Shown: positions 1 through 13,302 of the stretch, one piece after another
How positions within the stretch are numbered: the first letter of the stretch is position 1
How the letters are laid out: each line of letters begins with the position of its first letter
Source: Fasciolopsis buskii
Lineage: Eukaryota > Platyhelminthes > Trematoda > Plagiorchiida > Fasciolidae
NCBI GenBank assembly: GCA_008360955.1
Contig: LUCM01001605.1
Coordinates: 46,976-110,975, forward strand
Direction: 5' to 3'
DNA length: 64,000 nt
Translations under genes and position numbers: made by a program
Notes under the pieces: model-generated
What the model was told of the DNA's origin: nothing
Database searches by the model: none
What the model saw: the letters and a program-made list of their open reading frames with translations, nothing else

Positions 1-293
1 CCATTCACAGTGGCATTAAAAGCGATTTCTCTTCCGCATTGGGACAGATAATTCTTCTGCGACTTCTTTAATGTGGACATATCGTGTTGACCAGAAGATA
101 ATTGCCTCCAAGGAACAAGCGGTTTGGAGTTGATCGGTTTTTCTATTATATGGTTATGTAACCGCCAAAAGTGTGCCTCCCATTATGCATAAGGCCTTTA
201 TTTGTTCACATGTATTTAGTTTTGATTTTGCAATATTGTTGTCCCCTTTTGGACCCAGCCGAGATGATTTATCTTTCATATTTTACATTCTTT

Positions 294-449
294 GTTGATG
301 AAATAACGATACACATCATTTTTCTGGAAGTAGGCCGCAGCCAACTGCAGGCTGCCAAGTGGGGAAGTTGACCGGCGGTGGGGGGGGGTTCGAATCTGCG
401 ACCTCCACGTCCAAACGCCACGACCTTACCTGTTTGGAAACCACCGGCC
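294..449 (-). mobile_element. SINE family A copy 1 (tRNA-derived)
   Basis: Read on the minus strand, this has a tRNA-like head with the box B GGTTCGAATC and the acceptor-like GCCGGTGG...CCACCGGC ends. The family body (CAACTTCCC, CTTGGCAGCC, GCGGCC) and a degenerate GTTATTTCATCAA tail follow. A run of nine G/C replaces part of the T-stem. The same unit recurs at 13 other places in this window. Confidence 0.8.
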
Positions 450-1700
450 AACGAGCAGGGTGGATGGTGATGAGAATGTCCTTACTCAGAGTTCCCGAAC
501 TAGATTGGCGCTCTACTGCCTTTTGCGCTGGACTTTTGAGTCGGCAGCTTCGATTAGGGTTTCCAAAGAAATGCCTCTTCTACGATTTCAGCAGTCGTGA
601 TATATCAATCGCCCGAATGCCTTCAGCGCCATTCCTGCGTGGGACCTACCCAATTTCCATTCAGCAGCTACAACAATTCCCTCAACATTAGAAGACATGC
701 CACAACCTTAGATTATTCAATCTGTGCTTCATATCGTAATTAATTCAGCAGTGGGTTGTTTACCGGTCGTTTAGGACCACAACGAGCTGAATTCATGTTT
801 CAATCAGTGGAACTGTAATTATAAATAGGTAATACAGACCGATTGAAACAGGACACAGTATCTGGACTGAGTACCATCTGATGTTAAACTTCAGCGGGAC
901 TGTCACTAATGAAGAACGTGGCAATGATGCCTGAGGCCAAACGAAACCAGCGCGCTAGGTTGGGTTTGGCTTGCAAATGAACGCTGCGATTTTACAAGAC
1001 GGCCTACTATAAACTCCTCTCCATGGACATTCCATAAACGGAGGCCGGGCTAATGCGTCTACTTACAATCCGTGTAGGGGCTGTCTTCGACAGTAAAACG
1101 GGAGACTCGCTCTAACTAGTCGATTTTATCAGTTTCACCTGTTTAACTCTGCGTGAAGTTATAATTGCTTTGGTCATGACAGTGCTTGCAATTCGACAGG
1201 CAGTTCATTTTTATTAGTCTCCTAACCATACCTGACCTAGTGGAACTTTTGGTGATTTTGTACCAACCCAAGGTTTCGGGGTCATAGACATCGCTCGCTC
1301 ATCCGCACCCCCGTGTTGTAGTGGCCCATAGAAGGTCCGTAGCCCGCTTCTTCCATCACACTTGCGTGCAGTACATGTTTTAATGAAAAAAAACCGAGAT
1401 TCTACAAGATCGTTCACTGTGTGACTTCCCCTCGTGCATGCGCTGTCAATTTTAACGAATATGTATCTTGCGCAATTAATCTCGCGTTTTTTTAAAAACA
1501 GATGAACGTGAAATCATGAGACCGAAAAAACTTCTCGGAATATTATGTCAGACAATTGCTTTTTATTTCTAATATCTATTGATTTAGCCATCAAAATAGG
1601 CTAATGAATTATGAACGTATGAAATTTTTATTTTTGGCCTACGTGTCTGTTCAACTACTAATTTGGGTGATCTACTCCGACACTGAAACGTAAAAATAGA
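450..1700. other. No recognisable gene or repeat
   Basis: Short frames only, without splice context or recognisable protein motifs. The frame at 1214-1417 (minus) is open for 67 codons but shows no signal peptide or convincing exon boundary. Confidence 0.5.
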
Positions 1701-1712
1701 TCCATCCTTATT

Positions 1713-1825
1713 AGGAATCATCAGCAATGAATATCCACTGAGCCAGAACTGGAACACGTCCACGATTTGTTAATGGTGAGTTGAACGATGATATCACGTG
1801 ATGAATTATTTCATGAAAGTAGACT
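1713..1825. repeat. SINE family B relic, inverted join
   Basis: Starts with a minus-strand fragment of family B (GGAATCATCAGCAATGAATATCCA) and then, after about 35 bases, a plus-strand piece of its 3' end (TGGTGAGTTGAACGATGATATCACGTGATGAATTATTTCATGAAA). The order minus then plus is the same as in larger family B copies, so this looks like a deleted inverted element rather than two insertions. Confidence 0.55.
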
Positions 1826-2653
1826 AATTTCTGTTGGACGTCTTGACAACAATGGATAGCTTGATCAAAGCATGACCATATCCGATAACGGTTAACTAGT
1901 CATCTTCAACTGTTCTCGATTCAGCACGGGACTAAAAATGTTAACGGAACTTTTATCGATCACCGAATTCCCAGTCACAATCTGTCCTCCCTGGTCATGC
2001 TAACGTATTCGATCAGTTTAGAGTGCATAATAGGTCCGCATCCTAAGTCACTCGTTCGGTATCGTCATTTAACGATGACAATCTGCTACGTGCAGACAGA
2101 TTAGTTTTGTAATTCACAAATTTTACGGAAGAAATTGAACCATCGTGGGAGAACTAGGAGGCAATACACGAATCTTATACCTGATGAATCACTACTCCAA
2201 TCGACCTCGATCACCTCAAGTAGAAAACAATCTGGTGTACTTTGTGTCATTAGTTGGCTGAAAAAAGTGCTCATTTTTGCGTCCTTGCTGAATGGACAAT
2301 TAAGAATCCGTCCAGTTGCTTCGATGACTAGAGTGTTTGACTCGAATGGGTTCACTCCACGTTACCAAGCATCAGTGTAGACGCGACAGGTGCGCACTTG
2401 CACTGATCCATAAAATTCTGATGATAAGGATACACACCTTATCTTGATATTCAGTAATGATCAAAACATGGACATAGGCCAACTACTCAATTTTTACACG
2501 ATCAACTTCAACGGTGTTTAGCACTGAAATTTCCCTGCCGCTTTCAACACAATTACAATTCGAATTTCCGTGGGTGCTTCAACTGTCTGCCAAAACATCA
2601 ACCTGTTCAAGATAGACTAGATCACGAGACAAATTTCCAATGGATTCCCCTTA

Positions 2654-3049
2654 CTAGAGAAGTTCACAGCTTACACCTGAGTAGCTGAAATGGTGTTCCA
2701 TCAAACGGGTTCCACGATGACATGTAATGAATGTTTTTCGTCAGTGATTCCCAAAACCACCGTCTTTTTTGAACTCCATTCACATGCTACCGAAAAATGT
2801 AATTGTCAGCATAGAACACTAATAGTAATAATAATAATAATATGAATAATATGACAAGATAAATTCCTAAAAGGAAGAAAAAGGTCACTTTTTTGACTTA
2901 CCACATCGACTGTATTTTATACCCATAGAAAAGCAGCGATCCACCGATTTTTTAATCAGTGGTACACACTCGGAGAAAGTTTGTGCCCTCGAACTATGTA
3001 ACACGAGTGCGAATGTTACCACGGTCAAGAGGAGTTTCGCATGAAGCAT
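2654..3049 (-). CDS. Small secreted Cys peptide; exon 1 clear, exon 2 tentative
   Basis: Exon 1 (3049 to 2902) starts MLHAKLLLTVVTFALVL, a good signal peptide with cleavage likely after HSSRAQ. It continues as a 26-residue mature segment with three cysteines and ends in phase 1 at a perfect GTAAGT donor (2901-2896). A (TA)n tract lies 50 bases before the ATG, where a TATA box would be. Exon 2 is a guess: acceptor CTACTCAG at 2677 opens a 23-nt exon encoding GVSCELL and a stop (2654), giving about 57 residues and four cysteines in total. An alternative acceptor 10 bases earlier gives a shorter end. I do not recognise the family. The phase-1 boundary after the signal exon matches the other secreted genes in the window. 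Confidence 0.45.
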
Positions 3050-3097
3050 TTCGTATGCAAACTGTTCAACTTCAAATAACTTAATGAACCTCGAGCG

Positions 3098-3142
3098 TAT
3101 ATATATATATATATATACGTATATATAAAATATATATATATG
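3098..3142 (-). promoter_or_regulatory. (TA)n tract in TATA-box position
   Basis: An imperfect TA repeat with an internal TATAAAATATA (plus strand) ends about 50 bases upstream of the ATG at 3049. It may be only a microsatellite, but similar tracts lie in the same place before the genes at 41.6 and 61.8 kb. Confidence 0.4.
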
Positions 3143-6100
3143 CAAACGGTGACGTTCGTTTCAAGAATAGCCGGAAGTAATTAAGTGCTGTTTGTCTAAA
3201 CACCCACAAATAGGAGGATGAAATACTAAATACACACACACGAACACAAATACAAACAATTCTCGCGGCATACGAAAAACGACTTTGATCAACGGAATAT
3301 TGATCACGCGACCAAATGTTTTTGTTCGCATGATTCTACGCATCTGCGGTGGACCGAAAATCTGTTTTTCACAATCACGTGATGACAAATCGGTAGGAGT
3401 CGAGTGTAGAAATCCAATCCCGTTGTGATGCCTATAGTCACAGTAAGTTCGTAAAGTATGAAGGTGACACAAAGATTGAAGAAATCATTTGGACTAACTT
3501 TTACATTTACTACCTTCCGTAAAGTGTCATTGGTGGAACGGTAGACAGACCGAGATTTTTACTGTTCCGAGGACGAATCGAGTAATGCCCGATGTTGTTG
3601 AACAATTGATTAAAATGAAACTTTCACATTCTAATAATAGTAATAAGCGTAAATGTTTTAGAGTTTACTTTTCGTATGACTTGTTGGAAGCATCAGTTTG
3701 AACGAACGAGCACGCACTATAATGGCTAAGGTCCACTACAAAGCGACAAGTAAAGCGGTGGGAATTGACAGTCATGGACTTCAAAATTCGGTCCGAATGA
3801 AACCACACAAGGTTTCGATAGGTTCGGTATAATAAGAAAAAAACAGACAGCAATGAACTGAACTGGTGCGCTAATGTTCTATCTTATCCACCGTCCCTGG
3901 AGATGAGATTCAAACGTGGGGTGGATGAGTGCATTTTATTCACAGAAGCAGTTATCCAATCCGAGTCGACTGACAATCGTTCGAGTAATATCTCCCTTAC
4001 AGGATGCAATGTTTTCCAATCTGTGGCACTCGAAAGATCAAAGATTGATTCTGTCGTAGGTCAATCGCTCGAGAGGGGAAGTGTCAGCTCATGAAAGTGT
4101 GAATTTTGGATAAAAAATGGGTTTGACCTTGAAAAATACCATATTTGAATGGGTAGCTGCAGTCTAAATACCGAAAAACTAAATCGTTAACTGCAAAATA
4201 GACACTGCAAGAAATGTATTTGATTTGTCCTCAAAAGCTTGGGAATGGACCTTAACGATGCTGTACCAAACCCTTCCTTGCAATCTGTTTCGATTTAGGT
4301 ATCGCAGTGAGTTTGGAGAGGGGGCTTGGTCATAGATTCTCGTCCAACAGCCGGGACGATTCTCTAAGGTCAGTGGACTTTGTGACCCGACTTAGATATG
4401 ACAATTTCGCGTTTTGTTCATCTGACTCTCAGCATATCGGATTTGAAAAACTGAAACTCACAAACGAACTGTGGTAAGCAACTATTGCTTTCTTTTCACG
4501 TTTTGTCTGTATTGAATGTATTGTTAAACATATGCAGTGCAGTTGTTTTTAGAGAAAATATTGCTCTGAATTCCTTATGAATTGATACTGGACTTGGTAT
4601 ATCCCTTGATACGGTACAGTACAGCATAGATTCTATTCAGCATGACATTCAACCTGATGAGCTGACAAACCTCTGACGTGAAGATTCTTCTGATTTCGAA
4701 AGAAGTATTCAGTCTGTTTCTGTGTATGTCTTGGCTACTCACGACGACGAATCTAACCTTGAATATAATTTTATTTATACAATAAATATTAAAAAAGATA
4801 TATCTTTAGTTGGGAAGCATTGAAAGGAAAGCTTTTACTAATATTCCGAAAATTCTAGCATTTTCTGGGTATAAAAATCCTCATCAAATATCACAAAGAT
4901 TCTTTTTGGTTTGTCTTATTACATCTACCTTTAGACTGCATTAAATCTCAGTAAACGAGCGATCGTGGTGGTTAAAACAACTGTGACTGTTCATATAAAA
5001 TAATACCCCAATGGAACAAAAGAGTTTCATAAATATGTTCATGTGGGTCTCAGATTTTATCTCATTTGATACTCATAAATGCCAACTAGCACGAATATTC
5101 AACATACATGTATATTTTGTTCGATATTCCACCGACGATTACTCATGAGTCTACAACCTGCAGTTGATCACCTAAAATTCGAATATTTCAAGTTAGTTGG
5201 ATTCCAAAAATCATTCGTGATCCTGAAAAGAAAATCTCTCATTTCGGAAGTATTTTGATTTAGATTGACTTTAAAATTGAATCATGAATTCTCAGTAGTA
5301 TGTTTCGCACACGGATGGATGAACAAAATTTCCTCCCGCGAATTTCTTAAATTGATTTACCATCTATTCACGCTCCTAACGATTCAAATTTAAATCCTGA
5401 CCGTCCAAGCGCGCTACATTCATTGTTTAAATTGTCATTGTGACAATGAGATAGTGACCTAGAAGTAGCAAAGTGATTCGGGACAAAACTGAACGAAACA
5501 ATAAACTGATTGAAAATTTTCTCTCAGTTTAAGTGTTCGTATTTAGACGTATACAACGTTTTAACCCGACGAAGATCATCGTTATCATAATACTGGACCA
5601 GAAACTTAGGCTAAGCGCAAATTTTGTAGGCGGGTAATCTATCGCATCTAAATGTGTTCTCCGAATCAATTATAATGTTCTGCCCTACTCATGAAGTGAA
5701 TTAATATCAATATTTCATGCACCCCATCCATCACCTAGGAAGTAAAAATACTGTGGGGATTCAAATGCAAGCGGATGTGGAGTTTTGATTAATCGTGCTG
5801 TGAGCCGGGGAACATAATTACATTGCACAGTAATAGAAATTGCTGAAAAGATCAATTTGGTGACCCATTATTTGTGTTGATGGATGCCCTGCATATGATG
5901 ACCTCCAAAGCACTTAACAAGGGACGTTTCTGGCAGAAAATTCTTGAATGAAGTCACCCCACTTTTGTACATCCATTTAAAATGGTTATTTTCACGCCAC
6001 TAGAAAGAAAGAAGCCTTCCTAACAGGCTGAAATATAAGGCACTGTGGATAGAAGAAAGTTAGTTGCTGCACTGTCGGAGACATTCGGTGAATTCAGTAA

Positions 6101-6889
6101 AGATAGTACAAGTAAGCGTTATCTTCGTCAGCTAGAAGCTGCATTTTGACCTACACCTGAATTTAGAAAATATGCTTTCTTAAGTGGATTGGTTTTTCTC
6201 CCAAATAGGCTTACTGTTTTGAGAAGTACAAGGAGCTATAAAATGTGTTTCATACGAAAATCTTGCTATAAATTGCGTCTTGAAACTATTCAATATATGT
6301 TAGATTTTGTGACTTGATAAATCATTGAGCCAGTTAGAAAGCAAAAAATCAACATCAAAAATATGAAAATTCGTTGTGCTTGAGATTAACAAATTAATTT
6401 CACTCTCCAATTTCTGGAGGCTACGTGAAATAACCAGAAAATACTGAAGGACAGTTACGGGTCGATCAATCATCTGTGTTTATCCAAGCTGTATTCCAAT
6501 CAATAAGTACATCAAAATGTGGCAAATAAATCTCATTTTATTCTCTCCAAGGGGCTTGTATTCAGCTATGGTAGACATGTACACATGATGGTTAAAATGA
6601 AGTTCACCGAGATCTAGACTACTGACTGGAACCCTGGTGAATTTCTTTTGACTTAAGTCAATATAAATTAAATTATCTTGTTCACTCAAGTGGTTATTTA
6701 CTGGAACTGAATGAGTTCATTTAGTAATTGGTGCATAAATTTCGGGATGCACTGCGTGGCCAGGTGGATGAATGTTTTGTTTTACTACTTCGGTAGCTTC
6801 AATCAGTCGTCTTCATTTCAATTCACTTTTTGCCCATTTACTCATTCAGGGATAGCCAAACGCATCCGGAAGGTCTATGCGGTTCCATC
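3143..6889. other. No supported gene
   Basis: AT-rich sequence with short unsupported frames. The 103-codon frame at 3161-3472 (minus) sits directly upstream of the TA tract and lacks exon boundaries. The frame at 6480-6689 (minus) is protein-like in places but has no signal peptide and no clear splice sites. Confidence 0.4.
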
Positions 6890-7210
6890 TTATCTGTCAT
6901 ATGGCTTCGGTCGGGTACCGTCTCATCGGCTGTTGGACTCGATTCCCTCAGCGCCAGTATCTCTTCTCTGATATTCAATCCAGTCCTTTTAACCAGTCAC
7001 ACACAAGCAGACCACGTTCAGCTTTGTCCTCTATCTAGGAACAAAAACAATAATTCAACCTTGTTCTCAAACTCAAAAGTTGATCGGAGTCCAGGTCATG
7101 GTTTCATTCACAATGCAATCGAATGTAACCCGATTTCCGGACACTGGGTTGCCATAACTTTACACTACACACTTGAAACATCACACCTCAAGTGTTACAA
7201 AAAAAACAAA
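6890..7210 (+). repeat. Dispersed repeat C, copy 1
   Basis: Shares a long diverged block with 18890-19170 in the same orientation. Shared words include TCTCTTCTCTGAT, CAGTCACACA...CAGACCAC, CAACTTTGTCCTC, CTAGG, TCAACCTTGTTCTCAAACT, AAAAGTTG and TCGGAGT. The 211-codon frame across 6830-7465 lies mostly in this repeat, so it is probably not a gene. Confidence 0.6.
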
Positions 7211-8970
7211 CAAACAACAATGATGCAGAAAACTGATTTCACTGAGCTGATAGCACTTACATCGAAATCTTCTAGTATCAAGCGTGACAGAGACTGCCGT
7301 GACTATTTAAGGGTGACTAAAGTAGGAATTGAGAAAGCGAATATATTTTCGTGGCTGAGCTCCTCTTATCGTTTTGACTTCAGCCTATTCTATACGATGG
7401 GCGAAATTAGAAAAAAATCATTTGAATTTGTTCTGGATGCGTGTTCAATGAGCAGACAGCGTTAGGTTGGAATCAGACCACAAACTGGACTTTGTACGTT
7501 TCTAATTATTTCATTTTCACATGGCAATCTGAAAACATGGGTAATCATGTGATCACATGTCTCAGTCCATTTGCATCGCTACCTAGGAGAACAAATGAAT
7601 TAACAGTTCGATACTCGCATTAGCCTCGAGTCGAACTGAGCACACCCCGATTTTTTAATGTTCATCCACCGTATGAATGATTAAAGATTCAAGTCTAGTC
7701 AAGCTAGTAAACTTTATCGGATGACAGCAAACATCTGTTGTTTGGCAGAAGCCAGTTGACTTGTCACAGAGCAGGTTGCATCCATTCACAAAGTAATCTC
7801 ATTCCCATGTGATCTGGTCAAAATACATCATGCTCTCCCTTCAGAGTTTATTTTGGCTATGTGATCATGGCGACAGAAACCCCCAAATCGATGGTAAAGT
7901 TCTTTCATTGACCTGCGGTCAAATCAACTCCTGTCACTTCGCAATGCATACTATTACAAATTCCAAGGAATCAATACTATTCAGAAGTAAATTCGTTCAC
8001 ATCACCAAAGTGAACACAACTCCATTGATTTGTTCATTGTATATTGAATTCAGCTCAAAGTAAATGATTTTTCATTTGTTTGAGACGAACGCTCAATCTC
8101 TTTTCTTTCTCAAATGCAATTGTTCCGTTCCAATTGAAATGCTTGCCGGTCTAGAACGATCTGGAACAATTACAAAATGAGATTTTTGAAAGAAATCTAC
8201 CAATTTACCTCATGAATGAGATCAGTATAATAAGGAGACAACACAGAAAAGTCAACCAATGATCCTGGCTATTCCAGAATCGGCCGGGTCAGGAATACGG
8301 AAGAATCTTCTGCGTTCTTTTCAAAATGTTAGCAAGAACACTAGGTTTTGTCATGACTATGATTACAGCAAACAATTTGATGAATTTTTTTGAGGGTAGT
8401 AAATATAGCATAACAGTGTATTCGGAATAGAAAAGTAGTTTTAACTTAATCGTCGTAGAAAACTACTAGTCTCGATTTGTTCTTCCAGGACCTTCAATCC
8501 TGAGGTTGGTATTTCGGTCACAGTCATCTCATCACCAGGCACGTGATCTCGGTTGACTAAACTCAACTGCACCGGGAGCTGGTTTTCCAATCAATAAAAT
8601 TTAACCCGTGAACCACAGGTGTTCCTACGGGAATTTTGAGAAAGAAACGATAATTCATCGATCACTCATTCAAGGACATGGATAGTTGCAAGACTGAATA
8701 ATAAATGAAAGAAAATAGGTGATGAAAGCGGATGTTGGAAGATTGCCCAGATAAGTCGGATAACATCATGAGAAGAGAAGAAAAAACGTTTGTGAACAGG
8801 TAACTAATGATGAAATTGTTTCAGGGACTGAGCGGGACATCGAATGATATGGGTTAAATTTTCGAGATAGAACATTTCAGCCGTAGTTAAGAAATACGAG
8901 GCCCCCCTTTAAATCGTTCGGAAGCAACGGAGGATAAGGAGTGAATCAAAAGCCGTTCACTGTGGATGCT
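7211..8970. other. No supported gene
   Basis: Only short frames, no recognisable repeat tails and no splice-bounded coding stretch seen. Confidence 0.4.
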
Positions 8971-8979
8971 TGCAGCTGA

Positions 8980-9145
8980 AGACCAGCTGGAGTCAAGCGA
9001 GTAGTTTCGTGGCGTGTGGACGTGAGTCTCGTGGGTTCGAATCCTCTCCACCGCCTGTCAACTTCCCACGTGACAGTCGGCCCTATGTTGACAGCGGCGC
9101 TGTTCCTGGAACTAAGATACACGAGTATTTTATCATCAAAAACTG
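8980..9145 (+). mobile_element. SINE family A copy 2
   Basis: Plus-strand copy with TTTCGTGGCGTGTGGACGTGA, box B GGGTTCGAATCC, CACCGCC and the body CAACTTCCCACGTGACAG. The tail is degraded to TATTTTATCATCAAAA. Confidence 0.8.
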
Positions 9146-9771
9146 GCTGAACTTTATCCCGGGACAGGTCATAATGAAAAACAGCCTTAGGGCGCTCGAA
9201 TATACACTCATAGTAGTCGATTATCTAGAACAGAACAAACGGGAATTAAGATAAAATGTCAATTCTACCATGTTTCTCGCCCGATCATCTAAACGTTTAA
9301 GACGTAGAGCCCAAAGTAGTTTGGAAACCTAAGAAGGAAAGATGAATGATGTTGATTTTCCTCGGAACGGACCATATTAAGAAAGCAATAAATCTGTTAT
9401 ACGACACTACTGAAACCGACCACTTAGTCGATTCCGATCCCACTAGAAAGGAAGGAGAAAGAAAGTAATTAAATTTGACAAAATTTACAGGTTATGCAAA
9501 AGACCACAAAAGGCAAAATATTAGTCAAGCAAAACGGGACAATTCAGCGGGTTTCCAGTGTACAAATCGAATCGAATACCAGTGATAATGTCTGATGTCA
9601 GTGATCATAGTAAACGTCAAGCAATTATTGGAAATGTTCAAAAAGGGTTGCTTTGTTAGGTATGAAGACCTCATTCGGCACAGTTGGCTTACAGCCTAAC
9701 AAGAACCGGAAACAAAGGGATAATCAAAAAATACCGTCCGGACAAAATGCCGAATTGGAACCTGAAAAACT

Positions 9772-9990
9772 GTGGTCTGTACACGTGGTTTAAATTTAGC
9801 GGTACAATATACGAATAGACAAAATGAATATGGATGCGTTCATCCAAATGCCGACAGCAACAATTCAATCTTTAAAAAACTGGTACTGCCAAAGATTCCA
9901 AGACAATTTTTGATCAGCTATGTGAATGATACATTCGCAATTGTCAGACGTTTGGATTTTGAAAGGGCACTGTTCGTCAGAAGTTATTAG
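9772..9990 (+). pseudogene. Penelope-like reverse transcriptase relic
   Basis: A 72-codon frame contains LVLPKIPRQFL followed by SYVNDTFAIVRRLDFER. This matches the catalytic palm segment of Penelope-like reverse transcriptases, usually VLP...RYVDDTFVIVKR. Two aspartates are expected at the active site; here the first is asparagine (YVND), so it should be inactive. Only this palm fragment is readable. Neither the upstream GSP motif nor a GIY-YIG endonuclease was seen. The assignment to Penelope rather than another RT clade rests on the DTF-I-V-R context and is moderate. Confidence 0.55.
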
Positions 9991-12900
9991 GTTACTTGGT
10001 CATACCATAGGTTAAGTGTAATCTAGGAAATAAAATGAAGGGGTATGAAGTAAAAAGTTGTAAATATAAAAAGTACAGCGTTGGTTAGGCCCAGACATAG
10101 ACTACATCAACCGGACTGGTGTTGGAATGTTTGAGAATTAAATGCCAGACTCAATCGTCGGACCTCAATGAAATGATCAATTTGAATTGTGACAAAAGTC
10201 AGTTTCGTATTCAACGATAACCAAATCAAGAAGAGGAGCTATCAGAAATATGCACTTTGGATGCGTAAATCCTTCGCACAACCAAGAAACATCAAAGTTT
10301 TGACCTTGACGGGATTCAAACTCAGGCGCAGTAGTCACGCAAGCATTCATACCAACCGAGTAAAGAGGCCAAGAGAAAGATTTTTCAAACTTTGAATTTC
10401 GTGAGCAAAGTTTGCTCACCTAGATCGTCCACCACAATGGACTTGTGATGATTTTGTTGCCAGAACTGAGTGGCTCTCCTCCTCTTGGTTTGCTTTAGTC
10501 AAATGACTTCCATATCCCGACTCAGAGATAATCGATACAGTTAGCAACCTATCGACCGAATTGTTAGTCCTCATCAATCTATCCCACGATGGGTAAAACA
10601 CCACGATTGATCCAATCATTATTCGATTTCCGGTTAATGCAATGCTAACACTACTTCAATTCATCTGAATATTTTGAACGGTGGTTCAGATACTTTTGTC
10701 TCTTCTAATACCACGGTGAAATTGGTATTCACTCGTTGATTGACTTAACAACCTATATCGTTTGTGTAAACTTCGTGTACCATTCACGTTTTGTTTTGCA
10801 AACTTACGGATTCCGAATTTATGTCATCTGACTGAATGATCGATGACCAGCTATGATATACGTTAGTGTGACAATCCTGACTGATTTGAAAAAGAAATTC
10901 GTTTGAATAAAACTATAACCTTGGGGTGGTCACGGCAATCGTGAGCTTTACTCAACTATCAGCTCAGTCTTCGAGCCTCGTGTGATGATTCAATGTTTGG
11001 ACAGACACAGTTATGTCGTAGTTTTTGGAAAACGTCCAGTAATCTTGACCCGTCCTTGGGTTTCACCCGTACAACTCAGTCCTCGATTAGCCTTAAATAA
11101 TTCTCCAGGTACATGCGATAAGAAGGATCCAAGTTGTGTATGTATCACATAATTAAGTTTACAGTCCAGATATACAAAATGTAAAGTTTCGCATTGAAGT
11201 TCAAGTTTCTATCATGAAACTTGGGAAATTCAAAAGCGAATTAAAATTCTGCCGAATTTTATGCCAATAGGTACCCAATCTAAAGTGTTTGTAATAGCAA
11301 ATCCCAATGATTAATCTAGACAAATAATAATATATCGTATTATGATTTATTTTTATTCTACCAGCTTTTGTCAACCGGGATGTTTGATGACTCTTCGACT
11401 GGCAAAGAACAATGTGATCGTTTATCGATTAACCGTAAATCATACCACGGGCCCATGTTCGAAATACATTCTCTAAAGTGGGATTGAAGGAAACCATTCG
11501 TGTAACATTCAGTTTATTGATCCTGATTGTAAAAAGAGAGAAAAAAACCTCAAATGAGTGGAACAGCAGGCGATGGGAAAGTGTTCCGCGGTATTACACT
11601 GCGAGGGATACGAACGACTGAAAGAAAAATAAGCAACCTTCACTAACAGAAACTGGCGAAGGATGACGAACCGTTTGTGTACGAGATGAATGAGTAGAGA
11701 AACTGTCAAGTTAATCTCAGCGAAGTATAATTCATTGGAAAGAAGCAATGAATCAGTTGCCGGACAACTGGATGGTGACTGCACACATGATGTTCAAGAG
11801 TAGTCAGAAATCAACAGAATGTTCATTCGTTTCGCTCAGTCACGAGGATTAATAGACGTGGACGAAACCGCATACCAAACCTGAGTGGAATATTGAAGTA
11901 AAAGATGGATATGTCTTTCGTAAAGCAGAGGGCGTAAAGAAACGTCTGAAGTGGAATAGAAAACCAGTCTAGCAAATATATTGACGTTCTGCGTGAAATA
12001 AAGTTAATTTATGAGTATCGGCAATTTGTAAAATCCACACTCGACTAACACTCATTCATTCATCTCTTGAAAAACTAGACGAGAAGCCTTGCCTTATACG
12101 ACGACTTCTTTGGACAAGTTGTTTATCTCGAAAGCTGCTTCATTGATGAGACAAAGAAGGCTTATTGAAGACCGAATCATGAAGTCAAACGTGGACGTAA
12201 AGCTGATTTGCCCTTTGCAGATGGCATCCCAGCTGAGGCCATACATCGATGATTAACTTTTGTTGGAGATCATTCGTTCTCTGTAGACAAGTTTCAGGTC
12301 TTACTAATTCGACCTAAGAGAATTTCACATTTTCACCTAAATTAGCGAGTTCCAGGTCCAATGGTTCCACTCTATGTAAAATGATTCACTTGGTGCTGTG
12401 AGACAGTGTATCTTGGATGGCTAAACAGACATTTATCCCAGGGTTACGATGGTCATCATTCGTCTTCGGTAAACACTAGCAACGTGTTTGCACTTGATAG
12501 ATTCAAATCAATGGTTGAGAGGAACCAAAATGTTAAGACCAATTTGCAATAAACTATCGAGACAGACGAAGTGCCAGACTCCAGGCTATCGTTGTTGTCA
12601 TCCGACGTCCTATTGCCCGAAAGAAGTTGGTGCGAACTTCTCTGTAGCTATCCTTACCTACTCTTTACTCATATATGTCATGGGTGTGAACCATACTTCC
12701 TCATTGGATGATTATCGCACCACGAGCAATTTCACACAAACACACGCACACATATGCATCAGAGATGATGTCGTGCCTAATTTAAAAGGAATCCATAATC
12801 TCACTTCATATTTTGTAATTTGTTTAAGTTTATAGACTGACATGAATAGGATCGGTGGAAATTGAGTCTGCTCGACACGCCCCAATATGTTCTGTCCAGC

Positions 12901-13141
12901 TACACGTAAGTTGCTAGCTATCAGAGCTTTCTCATTCATAATTTTATCAAGGTTGAACAGATTTCACAGTGACGAAACCATTTTCTTGACTGTTTGGCAG
13001 TTTCATCAAAAACAAAACAAAATCAAATCAAAAATCAACTTGACCGAATCAGAATTCGTTATATTCTTCATTTTTAATCTAAACGCCTTGTTTCTCTAAT
13101 TAAAACAAATTGTCTCGAACAAAGCGCCATGTTTGAATCGG
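9991..13141. other. No supported gene
   Basis: The frame at 12488-12835 (plus) has a local cysteine cluster (CQTPGYRCCHPTSYC), but no signal peptide, and the rest of the frame runs through low-complexity sequence. The frame at 11509-11784 (minus) has no supporting features. Confidence 0.35.
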
Positions 13142-13302
13142 CTAATCACGTCGTCCACTGGCGCCACGAATTTTCACATAGTCGTTCAGACGGATTTCTT
13201 CACATGATCCTTTACATTTTTTCCTTCGTCCGGTACATTTGCATGTACACTTTGTTCCTTTTCCAGAACACTTTTCCGATCGTTCACAACAAACACAACC
13301 TG
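13142..13302 (-). CDS. Orphan terminal exon, secreted-type Cys-rich peptide
   Basis: Acceptor CACTTCAG (ending at 13303 on the minus strand) opens a frame of 52 residues and a TAG stop at 13142-13144. It begins GCVCCERSEKCSGKGTK, continues CTCKC and ends SCEEIRLNDYVKIRGASG plus RRD. Nine cysteines and about a dozen Lys/Arg make it strongly basic. The exon begins with two bases that complete a split codon, so the intron before it is phase 1, as in the other secreted genes here. Exon 1 is not certain. A candidate ATG at 13850-13852 starts MMIFYPFVFIAL, just after a TTATTAG acceptor, and could join in phase 1 through a weak GTGATG donor. I do not recognise the family; the cysteine spacing differs from the 28/42-kb pair. 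Confidence 0.5.

Noticed and set aside
6830..7465. 211-codon plus-strand frame
   Set aside because: It runs through dispersed repeat C, has no domain or signal peptide and contains low-complexity stretches (KKNKQTT).
12488..12835. Plus-strand frame with a CQTPGYRCCHPTSYC cluster
   Set aside because: No signal peptide or splice context, and the rest of the frame looks random. It could be a small exon but cannot be supported.
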